Positions 43,951-56,227 of a DNA stretch of 64,000 bases are shown here, piece by piece. The translations under genes and the position numbers were made by a program. Under the pieces are notes generated by a model that did not search any database, was not told the DNA's origin, and worked only from the letters and a program-made list of their open reading frames with translations. Positions within the stretch are counted from its first letter, which is position 1. Each line of letters begins with the position of its first letter. Origin of the DNA: Acanthococcus lagerstroemiae (Eukaryota; Arthropoda; Insecta; Hemiptera; Eriococcidae); contig CM063112.1 in NCBI GenBank assembly GCA_031841125.1, forward strand, positions 7,528,603-7,592,602, in the 5' to 3' direction.

Positions 43951-46473
43951 AGTGGGGATCCGATCGAAAATCCGACTGAATTTCCAGGATTAGCGCTTCA
44001 AAAAACCTATATCCGATCGATATCTTGTTTAATTTTTTCAACTAATTCAATTTGGCTCTTCAAAAGGATTAGAAGTCGAATTTTGAGCCCAGACTGAGCT
44101 CGGATTGAAACACAGATCTGCATAAAAATCTTATTTTGAACGAAAATACCCCTTCCTTGTGTTTGAGGGTGCTGAACTCGAATCTGTGACCAAAAAATGT
44201 TCTTAAAAATATGTATGTTTGAATCTTTGAATTTTGTAAACATATTGTTTTTAGTTACACTATAACTAGAGACCGGTTTCCTCGGCATTCATAACTTTCT
44301 TGACGATAGTGACGCGCTGATGATGTAGGAGTACGTTTTAGAATAAAGGAAGAGGGTGGACTCGAGAAAAAACATAATTTTGCCGATAAATGCCGAAAAT
44401 GGCGTGTAAATGCCGAAAACAATCAAAACATACTAAACACATTCTGGTTTTCTTTTGAATTTGCAGAAAGATCTACGGTCATTATACGTGAAATGTGAGG
44501 AGCAAAATGTGAATTTTCGTTGGTTTCTCCTGGCTAATTCTTTAGAAAAACGGTTCTGAAATAGCTTTGAACTTGGTACTTTACTTACTTCGGTCACTCA
44601 CACGCGTCTACCTTGGTCTGTTTTGTTATCAGCAGGATCACGATTAAGCTCCTCTACACTCTCGTCGAATCAGTCCGAACCTGCCCGAGGCATTATCCGT
44701 CGGAATTGGAGGGTGATTGAGAAATTCTGCTTGCAGATTTGGACTTAGCACACTTTAATTTATTAAAATCGCCCAAAATTCTGCCAAGGAGCTAAACAAA
44801 TTTTTTTGGAAAACAGTGATAATAGCACAGGAATTATAAAGTTTTGATGAGAAAAATTGCTATCAAAGATCTTATCTTAAGAAGTTGTAGAATGTGATCT
44901 CTTGATTGCCAGAAAAAACCTCCCACCACATCATTCATTCTTCGTGTGTTAGGGGGTTTAAACCCTTCAGAATTCAGTTTTGTGGGGTTTTCTCTAAGTA
45001 ACACATTATTTTAGAATACGTTATTTCACAAAAAGTATACCTCATGAAATTCTCTATAAAAATGGTTGATATAATTTTTTTGATATGTGTCATATTTACC
45101 GAGATACAATATTATGCGATGCCAACATTTATAAGAATTTACGGCAGTTCGTCTGGTCTTCTCGTTTCCTGCTGTGGGTCAGAGCTAGTGTAAGGGAGAG
45201 GAGGCGAACTTTGGTAAACAAAATCATTGGCACAGAGGTACCTGTAGGAAATCATGAGTGGAGGAGCAGTTCAGATATCTTACGATTTACCGTTTTTTGT
45301 GCTTATTTCTGTTGGCTGTACGGGGGGAGGGGGTGTGATAGAAGCCGAGTTATAAATCGAAATTTCAAAACAGTCGAGGATAAACTTATTCTGCAATACA
45401 TTGTAATTTTTAATGTAAGCAGGTGAGTAGGGAACCAATCAGAATCTCGAAATAATACTCGTAAATCCTGTATCTTTGAGGGTCCTCTATCCTAAACAGG
45501 AGCTGGGGGACTATCAATTTTACTTTTTTGGGGTGGGGGAAAAGATATCGAACAGCCTGTCGAAATTGTTCGTCTTTTGCTTCGCTGAATAATCCGATCC
45601 GAACATCCGGTTAGAGATGTTTGATTGATTCTCGATTTAGATACGAAAATGAAAATGTTATGCTCCAGATTGGTTCGAAGTAAAGGTTTTTGGGTCGTTG
45701 ATATCGAAAATTGCAGTAGAGTTTTGATCAGATTTTCAATTTAGCCTTCAATATTGAAATTCAACTTTTGTCAAGCAAAACCGACTTGATGTGAAAAATC
45801 ACTTTTGAGGTTATTTAGTTAGTTCGAACATCCCATCCATCTGACTTTGCATTGAGGGGCTCGAAGCTATCATAAATTCTTATAAATGCGGCTCATCTGG
45901 ACTGTAGGCTAATGTGAGTTGGCAAAAGTGAGTCAGGTAAAGTGAGTTACATGGAGGAACGGTCGGATCTAGCTTTGTAATGCAGTAGATGTAAGTTATT
46001 ACTAATTTAAAAAAATGAGTATTTGATCCAGTAGCTATGAGTATCTTAAGCCCTGCGAAAATCAAAGGTGGCGGAATGTATATTTCCTGGGGAGAGAGAG
46101 GAGGGAGTAGAAAAATGAAAAGAGGGAGTAGAAAAATGAAAACGCAAGACAAAAAAATAACGGTTTATCAAAATTTGAACATTTGGTGCGCAGGTTCCCT
46201 CGCCTTTGGTTTCCAGATTTGATACTGGCTCAGTATTATTTTACGCAGATATCCTTTGTTGTAACCTCAGTCATTGATACCTACTTAATGTCAGGTAGAT
46301 ACGTGTTTCTTTGAAATTGGTAGGTAAACTTGTGCATCAAATTGGAAGTTTGATTAGTAGTAATGCGTTTACTGATGACAGTGAACGATATTTTTAGCTG
46401 TATAGTTATCTCATATTTTAATATTTTGATACATGAAACACATGGCACATTTTTACATAGTGTGACCTCTGAC
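43951..46473. other. No gene seen
   Basis: Contains sequence related to the 426-bp repeat ('GATCCGATCGAAAATCCGAC..GGATTAGCGCTTC' near 43960, similar words near 45600-45750). Otherwise AT-rich, with no supported coding region. The 113-codon frame at 45085 has no motif. Confidence 0.5.
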
Positions 46474-46846
46474 CTGGAATCATGAAATGTGCCTCTTGTG
46501 CAAAAACAGGTTTTTGAGATTAACGAGCGTAAACATGGGATGGTGGTAGTGGTGCGTACAGATGTACATAGCGTGTACATCTGTGGTGGTGCGTTCACAC
46601 CTTGCTATGACAACCGCGTTTCAAATCCTTGTTCTCTGTCATTCTTGTAGGCCCGTTTCACACAACGCCATGTAAACGGATGTTTTTAAACTTTTGACGT
46701 AATTTTTAAGTGCAATTTATGGAAAAACTAATGAAGATAGGAAACTGCTATTTACCTCATTCGAAAGAGCGTGATTTTTTCTATAAGAATTGTCAAGAAA
46801 GTGAAGAATGATTTTTTGACACCAGAGGCACATTTCATGATTCCAG
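46474..46846. mobile_element. 373-bp element with a perfect 23-bp terminal inverted repeat
   Basis: CTGGAATCATGAAATGTGCC at 46474 is mirrored exactly at 46824-46846, and similarity continues about 10 bp further inward with mismatches. Inside, ACAGATGTACA (46558) and TGTACATCTGT (46574) form a perfect 11-bp stem with a 5-nt loop. Non-coding. No target duplication identified. Confidence 0.75.
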
Positions 46847-48527
46847 TTAACAATAGGCTAATCAACTGGTTTCCGTTTTATGTGCGCGCGTGTGTTGATG
46901 GATAGATAGCGGTATAGCGTCTGGTTGCTAGGAGGTCTCGTCCTCACCGTTACTGAAACCTACAAAAGTTTGCAATAGGAAACAGCGTCTACTTGTATTG
47001 CATTCAGTCGGAGGGTCCTGATTCATGTGCAGTTTATCGTTTCATGTTCGTGTTATTCAGACAAAAATTTTGGTGTTTTCAAAAACTCAATCGGATAATT
47101 AGAAGAAATGCTGAACATATTTTCCAAAAACTGAAATCTTCGGGTTTTTGGGGACAATATGGAGCTGAAAATGGGCCGTGTGGTACATAAAGGAGTACGA
47201 CTGGGGTCGCATTAAATCAGATATAAATGTAATAATGGGGTATTTTCTGCTTGTTTTGGAAATTTCATATTTTCAATCCCTAATAATTTCTGAAGGTAGA
47301 CAGTTACAACCACAAAATTTGATATATTGGGAAGAAGTTCAATAAAAGTCCTGGTCGAAAAAAAATTAGGAGGTCCAGAGGGGATAAAAGAGCAAAATGT
47401 TGTGGCACCTCTCTTAATAAGGATACAGAATTTTTTTCTAGCCTAAAACCTTTCCAGATTTCGTACAAACATATCCAGAAAGTATGACCCCCCCCCCAGC
47501 TGTTCAGTTCAGCCTCCAACAACACACACACAAACAACTTTCCAAAAGCTGTTATCTCTATTTTTGAATTTTTTGAGGTGAGCACCGATTCTCACATAGA
47601 ATGTTGGCCCGCAACAAGCGGTAGCACTGGCTGCGCAAAACTACTAATGTTTGTGCTGTAATGTTGCGCTTGGCAACTCTGCGGTGAAAATGTTCTTTCC
47701 TGGTTCTTTCCCAAAAAGTGTTAACTGAAGTCGTTCGAGTTTCACCGTTTTTTCAGACAGAATTTTCTTTTATGACGTTCCCTTTCCTCATTTTTGATAT
47801 AATAAATGACATTTTTCTTCAAGATTGCTCACTTTGCTTGTCTGTATCTTGAAATCTATTAATCCGAAAATTTTTCTGTGAGGTGGACCTCATTTCGCAT
47901 ATGCTCGAGAAGCACTCTATATCAACTTCCGCTGCTCCACAACCTCTAAATATAGAGACAAACAGTTCTTCGTGTTTTCCCACTAGTGATAAAACACCTT
48001 TTGGAAAGAAACGTTTCATATATTAGAGAGATACACTTTTGTGAGATGACATTTTCTAAAAATAATATGCTATTTTCGAGAAAACCCCCCATCACGCGAA
48101 AGACGAGGGGTTGAGTGGGACGGCTTTCTTCTAGTGTTGCAAAGAAGATATCCTGCAACGTCCGCCGATAAAATGTTCGATAACAATTTTCTCTCCTTCA
48201 TCCCCTTTTTCTGATACCTGATACGTTTTTCTTGATGTTTCCATTTAAGATTCCAAAGTTAGGGGCACGTCCCAGCTTTCCCCTCATCAGAGGCGTCTCT
48301 GGGAATTCTTTTTCGGAGGGGGGTAATTTTTTAGTAGTGTTGACCTACATTCATCGGCGTTGATAGATTTTTTGAGGGAGGGGTGTGGTATGTTGTATCA
48401 AAGTGTCTAACAGTCATTTAAGTCATGTATTTTCAGTCATGGTCATTTAAAAATTTAAGAATCAGCAAATTATACCTTGAAAGAGAAAACAAATAATTTA
48501 AAATTGGAAAATTATATTATAATTAAC
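46847..48527. other. No gene seen
   Basis: AT-rich with homopolymer runs (C-tract near 47489). A hAT-style end, CAGAGGCGTCTCTGGGAATT, begins at 48288 but no partner end is found. Confidence 0.45.
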
Positions 48528-48765
48528 AGGGCTGCAACTTTCATGCGAATGCATATTTTTATCTATGGCGTATAGGTATAAGTTTCAAATGATCTTCACG
48601 AATCACAGAATTCTGAGTCAAATGAGCAGCACTTCATCCTGCATATTTCGTATATTTTGGCATTTACCACATATTTTGCACCAATTCTGCTTATTTTTCT
48701 ATTCCCCCCCCCCCCCCAAAAAAAAAAAGTCATTTTTTTTTAGTTCTGAGAATGATGTCCGATTC

Positions 48766-48801
<36 letters not shown>

Positions 48802-49180
48802 CAATGGTTAATGAATCAGTAGAAAAGCTTTTAGAAAAATATGTTCTCTTGCACGTGAGATAAACTTTCTCTTGCTCGCATCACATTCATCAATCATCAA
48901 GAAATTAGGAATAGGTGCATTATCTCGTGGGTGCATCCCTATTAAAAGAAGATAGGACTCGTTAGGAGATACTTTGCTGGATCATTTTAAAATATGATAA
49001 AATTGTCTCAGTGTATCCAACTTAATTTTTTCTTTGAAATGATATACCCATATCGTATTTGCATATCTATGCATATTTTACAATTTTGGCGCATATTTTC
49101 GGCATATTATTTAGACTGAATTCAGTGCATAAAATATGCGCATATTTCGCTATTTATTGTGCATCAATATTGCAGCCCTG
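48528..49180. mobile_element. 653-bp hAT-like element
   Basis: CAGGGCTGCAAC at the left and ATTGCAGCCCTG at the right form a hAT-style TIR. The flanks ATAATTAA and ATAATGAC match at 6 of 8 positions, an aged 8-bp duplication. Repeated 'GCATATTT' words cluster at both ends. A long C-then-A tract (48706-48800) fills the middle. No transposase. Confidence 0.75.
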
Positions 49181-50640
49181 ATAATGACGATAAATCGAAA
49201 TATCAGCTTACAAGAGTCTTCGCATGTATGACACGCTCATGTGAGTCCTGTGAGATGTGCTCATCATGCGCGTATTAAGGTAGGTAAGCTCAATAAGGCC
49301 CTAATTTAAGATCTTGACTCTCCAGACTTTCATGTAAGTGATTTTATGTTTTTCCTTTTCTGTGTTATAGTCGTCGATTGAAATATATTATAATTGGCTA
49401 ACTTGAAATTTTTTTATACTGCTCCAGGTTCCTCAGACATTCTAATAAAAATGCTACTTTTTCTAAACTTGATGCGCACCAAAGAAGGCTGGGCCTATAA
49501 CCTAATAAGACCTAGCCTAATACCTAATAAGCCTCACCTAAATTGGGCTGATGAAAAGTTAAGCATGGTTCAAATAGGAATTTACGAGTAAGTTATAACT
49601 GAGATGACAATGAATTGATCTTACCAGGTTGGGCCTTATTAAATTACATAACACTATTTTTTGTGAGTATCGCTTACCTCGGTTCCAAATTGCTCAAATT
49701 TCCCTTTTCTGGCGTCGATCGTTAACCAGCTACCACTACAACAACTATCCAATGTTTGATTTCTTGATAAATTCCATTTGACTTAACATAATACTCGTAA
49801 ATCCTCCCAAGGCACACAAAAAACATATCGTAGCACTTTTTACGTTATTGGAAAATCATCATCAACCGGCATATCTCGCACCAGTGGACTAATATCTTGA
49901 TAAAAACAATTGAACAGTGTTGCCATATCATGAAGGAACAACTTTGCTGTACGTTTTAATGCAGTCTAAAGCGTAGTAGTCAAGATAGGTACATTGGGCC
50001 TTATATTAGAGATCTGGGCGTTATTGGGCTCTTCTACCTTATGCAATAAAATAAGTTTGTTTTTTTTTTTTTTTTTTCATAAAAATGAAGTATTACAGAC
50101 GAAAAAGTATATTTAGCTTCAGTTTATTATTTTAGCGCGTTCATAGCAAATGGGGGGTCATTTATTTTCAGATTTCCATTTTGTTAGACACCCTGTGTAT
50201 GCGTATTGCGAGTCAAGTGTATGGTACGGTACTACTAATTGGGGTATCTCATGGCACAAATTCGTTCACAAATTTTTTATAACTACAAGGAATATAATTA
50301 TCCTTTGAATTGGGAGGGGGGTAATTTTAATCATTTCTACACCCCCTCCGTCCCCCTAAAAATGGGGTTAAATATTATCGGTCTACCCCTTTAGCGACGT
50401 CCATGCCCCTCATTAGGGGGGCGGGGGCGGGTGAAGGTTCTCGACTGAAGTTGCCAGACCTGATCAAACGAAGGATCACTGTAGCTTTGCACTGATCCGA
50501 CACGTTGTTCCGAAAATATTGAAAAGGGGGAAGAAATTTACTGGACACCCTGTACTTTCCGTCTTATCGTTTCTCTCTCGGGAATCTCTCTTTGAGGTGT
50601 ATCTGTCAATATCCTTCTGTATGACTGCGAACCGGGTAAC
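49181..50640. other. No gene seen
   Basis: AT-rich spacer with a T-tract near 50056. Orphan right-end-like words 'GTTAGACACCCTG' (50184) and 'GGACACCCTG' (50543) resemble the CAGGGTGTC elements but lack partners. Confidence 0.45.
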
Positions 50641-51400
50641 TTAAGCACACACTCGAGAATGTAAGCGATCGGAAATCGAATGGAGGCCGAGCTCCCTGCG
50701 TGTACGCATCATCCGGCAATTTATTTATAATAACGTTTTCAACACGCGATCCCGTCATTTTATTTCGCTCAATTCGAATGCCGATGCCGCTCAGCTCGGT
50801 TGCTCTTCTTTTCTCGCGCGTGCCGCCGCTCGAGAAGACTGGCGCACGCCGTGCACCCAGAAGTTGCGAGACGATTAATCAAAACGTCAACTCGCTCGTA
50901 TAGTCGATGAACTTGAAAGTAAAATTCGGTTGCTATTTTTCTTTTTCTTTTTTGTTTTCTTCTTACTTTTACAAGACCGCCGACGGTTATGAGGAAACGA
51001 ATTCGTGTTACGAGTCGACGTTGAACGGAGAGTGTTGTGAGTGTTTTTCGTATCATTACAAATTTGTTTTTCTCTCTCTTTTCCGCCTTGAAGTGTAAAC
51101 AAATAACTTGGATGAACTGTTGAAGACGTCCAGTACAAATTGTTGTTCGAAATCACTCTGTAAATGTATGTGGACGAGTGACGAACGATGAGCGAGAACA
51201 CGCGCTTGATAAATTTATCGACGAGAATCGAGCTGTTAGTCAATGCAATTTTTCGAACTGTCCGACTCAGCTTTTACAACGTGTTGACAGGCTAGGCAAA
51301 TGAGGAAATTCAGAGGACGCAAGCGGTAACAAGCGTGAGTTTGAGCGAAAACCGTAACGCTCCTCCCGACACGCTCCCCCGACACAAATTCAGTGGTTGA
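50641..51400. other. Unique-looking CpG-containing stretch
   Basis: Balanced composition with many CpG sites (for example near 50790-50870) and no similarity to the rest of the window. Overlapping short frames carry no motif. Possible regulatory DNA. Confidence 0.35.
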
Positions 51401-51419
51401 CTTTATTTCTTCTTCCAGC

Positions 51420-51640
51420 CGTGGGTAGACCCTTCTTTCTCCAGACTCCATCTTTACTTTTCTGTATGCCAAGTCGATTTGTTCTTTATTCATAAGCCCT
51501 TCTTTCTTATCACTTTTTTCTTTCATCCATTCCTCCTTCGCTTTTTTACACTCTCTCTTTATTTTATTCCATGTCCTGTGATAAGCTGGTCTACCTTCCC
51601 TATCTTTTGCATTCTTATATCTTCAGCTTATCGAGTTCTA
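51420..51640 (-). pseudogene. RTE-like connector fragment, second copy
   Basis: The minus-strand reading RRKYKNAKDREGRPAYH (shifted once) followed by IKRECKKAKEEWMKEKSDKK and LMNKEQIDLAYRKVKMESGE matches the protein segment at 26255-26515 with roughly four of five residues identical. Both pieces lose similarity just after 'GER'. No endonuclease or RT is adjacent. Confidence 0.7.
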
Positions 51641-52387
51641 ACGTCATCAGGACATATGCCTATCAAGTTTTAATTCACAAAAATTAAAGTAGAGCGTGTT
51701 ACAACGCGATAAAGTATTCGGACTTTCCAAGATTGCATGTGAAAAATCTCACCGAAAATATACTAACTTTGAAGAGAATAATAAACTTTCTCTAACTTAT
51801 TGCGAAACGCCGATGTGGAAGTTTGATTAAATAAGTTTTTTGTTCGTAGTTGACCATTTTTCACTGGAAATAAACCGGAATTGGGCAGAGTAACACTACT
51901 AAAATTGTTGTATGAAAAAGGGGCCTCCTCTTCGTTTTCTACTGCGCTCTATTGAGAGCTTATAAAAATACTTTCCGCTGCGCGATAACCGGCAGCTGGT
52001 AGCTGAACCACTGAGGAGAACATCTTTGTTTGTTTGAATTCAATCGGTTACTTATTCGTTGAGATATTACCTTTTAAATTAAAAATTGCCCTTTACTCAA
52101 AACTATCATTTTCAAAGGAGGCGCCTCTCTTCCACGTGGTGCTCCACTTGTTTTCATGGTACAGCACAATACAAGGATGTGCCGCAAGAAAATAAGTCCA
52201 TTTTCCCTTATTCAAGAAGCCTAAATCAAACTCAACGTTCGTCGTAAGTCTTCTGACCCAAAATCATTCTCTTCTTTCCACCTTATTTCACTTATTCCAA
52301 CTATTCCTAGATCAAGTCTCTTCATTTCTATCTTATGGTTATATAATCTTCCAACTCCATTCAAACTTTTCACATATTCCAGTTATA
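51641..52387. other. No gene seen
   Basis: AT-rich spacer between two RTE-type fragments. Confidence 0.5.
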
Positions 52388-52389
52388 AT

Positions 52390-53250
52390 TCTTCTTCTTC
52401 TTCCTTCGCCCGGTTTCGGGCATCGTGATCAGTTAACCGAGTCGACCAGGCTCTTCCAGTTGTCTCTGTCCTCGGCTGTCCTATTACATGATTCCATCGT
52501 CTTACCTGTGATTTTCCGTTTTAAATCCATGTATCCTGTGGGTGACCTGCCGCACGACCTAGTCCCTTCTACTCTTCCCTGCACAGTCAGTTTCTCCAGA
52601 TTGTTCCTTCTGATTACATGACCAAAGTAACTGAGAATACGTATCCTGATGACTGTCCTGAATCTGTCTTTACGCCAAGTTCTTTGCGTATCGACGCATT
52701 CGTCTTCTTGATCCATGGGATTATCAGCATACTTCTATAGCAGTACATCTCGAAATCCTCAATTCGCTGTATGTCAGCGTTTTTCACTGTCCACGTGTCC
52801 AGCACTCTGCTGCATACAGAAAGACTGGAAAAATCAGGGACTTTATTATTTTCAGCTTGGTGTGTTTTGTGACATCATGACTTTTCCAGGTTCGATTGAG
52901 CTTTCCTATTGCTGTTTTTGCGATTGCCGCTCTTCTTCTTTCTCCTTCTAAACCGCCTCTGTTGGACACCATGGAGCCCCCAAGTATGTGAAGTCTTGCC
53001 CTACTTCTGTTCCATCCACATATGTGATCCCTGGTTGGTTGTCCTTCGTGCGGTGGACGATCATAATTTTAGTTTTGAACTTATTTTTTCTCAGGCCCGC
53101 CGCGGCACTAGCTGCCTCTATTCTCTTCAGTAGTTCCCTCAGTTCTTCTATCGTTGTGGCTAGCAGAGTGGTATTGTCAGCATATCTGAGGTTGATATTC
53201 ATTTCCCTCCTAGAGATACTTCTCCTTCCCATCCATCCAGGGCTTCTCTT
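52390..53250 (-). pseudogene. RTE ORF2, RT C-terminal half and tail (broken)
   Basis: From right to left: GRRSISRREMNINLRYADNT contains the catalytic box as YADN, with the second Asp changed to Asn; then TTIEELRELLKRIEAASAAA; VDGTEVGQDFTYLGA near 53010; NADIQRIEDFEMYCYRSMLI near 52780; and SYFGHVIRRNNLEKLTVQGR near 52620, ending with ESCNRTAEDRDNWKSLVDSV. This order is the normal RT-thumb-tail order. Mutated YADD and frameshifts make it inactive. Confidence 0.87.
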
Positions 53251-53624
53251 ATTTATTATCTATTGTTAAAAATTAATTCTTCTTGTCCGTTTCCTCTGTT
53301 GTTGGTTTAAAAGATAAGCTATCTCTAATCATGAGACGGGGTTAGGTATCGCTGGGAGTGAGGTCACGGGGGTGGCCTACGACTGGTGGGTGGATGGGGT
53401 AGGGACGCGGGGGAATGGCTGGCGATTCGAAAACCAGTTATCTTATTTTTATTTATTTTATTCTTCTCTCTTTATGTTGTTTTTTCCCTTTTTCTTTCTC
53501 TTCTTTCTTGCTTTTTCTTCATTTGCATATAAGTACTTACATTAAGAATTACTTGTACATGCTCCCCACTGTAATTGGTCATTAGGCTGTTGTGGAGGGC
53601 CAATTCTCAATAAATAAATAAATA
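53250..53624 (+). mobile_element. Short 3' fragment of a CR1/Jockey-like element inserted in the RTE element
   Basis: Ends in (AATA)n at 53608-53624, preceded by 'CTGTAATTGGTCATTAGGCTG..GGAGGGCCAATT'. This parallels the 3' end at 24170-24215 ('CTATAATTGGCTTCGGCCG..GGAGGGACC'), and a T-rich region precedes both. It lies opposite in orientation to the RTE frame it interrupts. Strong 5' truncation to about 370 bp. Confidence 0.75.
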
Positions 53625-53644
53625 ACCCACTCTCCATAGGCGTT

Positions 53645-56221
53645 CAGGGTGTCCATTCTCTGGAAAACCTGGAAAATCTGGAAAAATCAGGGAATCTTGC
53701 CCGTCTGGGAAAGTCAGGGAATTTTGGAATTTTCTGCATTTTTCACCGAAAAGTCAGGGAATTTTGTAAATAAAGTCGACTGCGAAATTCTGTAGTATTT
53801 GAAACAGATTTTACTCTATTTTTTTTTTCTTAATTACAAAAGTTTTTCCTTCGCTTCGCTCAGGCAATTTTCTTATCTTTTTTCTTTCACAAGAGAAGGA
53901 TATGGGTAATACAACCTCCCCTCTCCTATCGCAGTAGTACAGAGTGTGTTGGTGTGATGAAATCGTTTTCATGGTATTCATTCCGCGTCTACATCTTTCT
54001 TTTAAGACTGCTATACACTTAACGTATTTCGTGACTTTTCGCGAACCATTTCGCGAAAAATATGACGAAACGCGAACCAATCCCTGTACACTTCGTCCAA
54101 TATCAGCTGTTTGGTGTTTCGTGTTTTCATCTCATCCTGTTCGCGAGAATCTGAAAATCGGCGCAGAAAGACGCGAAAATGAAAAAATATTCGGTCTGGT
54201 TGCTCTCCCCAGTGTAAATAAATTTTTGAGCAAGTCGTAATGGAACGAAAATTTGAAAACCAATGAATTCACCTTCTGGAACATCCTGCCATCGGGTTTT
54301 TGTAACCAATACACAAAATTTGAAAAAAATCTAATGACCGCATAATAATTACTATCGCGTTACGAAGGAGTCCATTGTTTTCAAATACATGACCTTACTA
54401 GGGGGCTTCGCGCCCCAACCCTCCGCCGTCGCTTGTTTCGCTTGTGCCGGCTTGCAGCATCCCCCATAATCTAGCGCCCTAGGCACGTACCTATGTTGCC
54501 TATATGTACATACGGCCCTGAACGTCAGTAACGTAAGTATATCTTACCCTACAAAAAAAAATTTCCATGAAAATCATATGAAAACAACACGGCGCTATAC
54601 CATCCAAGAACTCTCTCCTCCACCAATGACCCCCCTGGGGTGGGCTAGCCTCTGCCAATCCCCACCACAGCTGTTCGCCTCCATCACAGTCACGTTCCCC
54701 CACCATTCTCCTCCTCGCTCACCGCGACCGTCCTCCCTCTTCAGGAGCTCTCTTTCCACTGAGAAGTCCCCCCCACCCCAGGTACGGTACCTCTGGTGAA
54801 ACATGAGATTAAGATACAAGGGAGGCCATCAGGAATTTATCCCCACGGAGAAGAAGAAGGAGGTGGCTTCTACTGTTTAGTGTATAGAGAGTCCTCTTCC
54901 ACCACAACTCCTCGTCCCTTACTGCGATCTTCCTCCACCATGAACCGCCTCCTAAGGGTTGGCTACCCCAGGATATATGAGGAATTACGGGACAGGGTAG
55001 GCAACCCGCAGTGGGTTTTTATCTCGGAGGCGGAAGCGGTGGCGGTGACGGCGGCGGATTTTACTAAGCTTCCTCCTCCATCATGAATCCCCTTCCAAGG
55101 GTAGGCTACCCCTGGAGAAATGAGCAATTAAGGGACAGGGTAGGTAACCCGCAGTAGTTTTTTTTTCTCTCGGAGGCGGTGGCGGCGGCGAATTTTACTT
55201 TTTTAGTAGTATGTAGATAGATGCATAGATACCTATATCTGTCGATATACTCTGAAATTGAAATTTCTTCCGCCTCCCCTAGTGCCATAATTTTTCAGAT
55301 CCTAACCACCTTTTTACTTTCATAGCATTTGTCGTTAGATATGCTGCAGCTTTTTCACCTAGGTTCTAGGATTAATTTTAGTTATTTTCCCTCCCTTAAA
55401 CCACTCAGGCTCCACGAGGGATGGGCTAATTCCGGTTAATCTAGTTTTCCTCAGGTTCCAAATTCTTTACGAGATTCTAAAGTCAATTTTTTGGACAAGA
55501 TAGCCAACCAAGTTCAGAGTCGCTGATTTATAATATCGCCTCAGATTTTTATCTGACCCCGTCCTACAGCACTGTCGTAATATGAATCCAGCTTCTCCGT
55601 CGAAAAATTGCATGAAGTAGTGAAATAGGGGTGGTCTTGTGTCGCTGATTTCGAATATCGCTTGACCAAATATAACCTCCTGTGCTTTTTCAGTTGAGAA
55701 ATTTTTACGGCGTTATTTCTATTAGCAACACTTTGAATAAATAAAACTGTATTTTTACCCTATTCAGTGGCTTTAATTAGAAATGGTGGATTCCGAGTCA
55801 ACCGTTGCTTGTCTTACGCTCTTGCTACCTCATTGATCGCACCAGGAGGGACAGGATCCGAAAATTACCTCTAGAATCGAATGCAGTGACCTCAAAAACC
55901 TATAAACCAATTTTCGAATTTCATTCGTTCACCCCCCCTCCCCCTTCACGGTCGGCATTAAGTCACACGGAAAAAAATCTATGAAGTCGTTAATTGACAT
56001 CCATAGAGCGCGTTTTCATTTTCATCATTAAATTTTTACACTCCCTCTGCCACAGCTTCATAAGCACACGGTAGTAAAAAAAAAATTGTAGAGTGATTGA
56101 CGATATTCGAAAAATTTGACCCCCCCCCCCGCCTCCTTGCATGTGTAATTTGTATTTGAAGGGCCTGGAAAACCTGGGAAAGTCAGGGAAAAATCATTTC
56201 CGAATGAGAATGGACACCCTG
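53645..56221. mobile_element. 2577-bp TIR DNA element, TSD GCGTT, carrying a Helitron
   Basis: Ends CAGGGTGTCCATTCTC and GAGAATGGACACCCTG, a perfect 16-bp TIR. The 5-bp duplication GCGTT lies at 53640-53644 and 56222-56226, and the RTE reading frame confirms the site. Subterminal 'CTGGAAAA' and 'GTCAGGGAA' repeats occupy both ends. The right 540 bp equal the body of the 619-bp element at 684. The interior holds the Helitron at 54398-55217 and tandem 'GTCGCTGATTT' sequence (55480-55670). No transposase motif in any frame. Superfamily unassigned. Confidence 0.93.
54398..55217 (-). mobile_element. Non-autonomous Helitron, copy 2 (nested)
   Basis: On the minus strand the 5' end TCTACATACTACTAAAAA follows a target A. 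The 3' end has the hairpin GGGGCGCGAAGCCCC followed by CTAG and a target T, a textbook Helitron terminus. The interior shares the 'GGTAGGCTACCCCTGGAG..AGGGTAGG' unit and 'CATCAGGAATTTATCCCCAC' with the Helitron at 27070. At 820 bp it is shorter than copy 1 and encodes nothing. It inserted within the 2577-bp TIR element. Confidence 0.93.
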
Positions 56222-56227
56222 GCGTTG

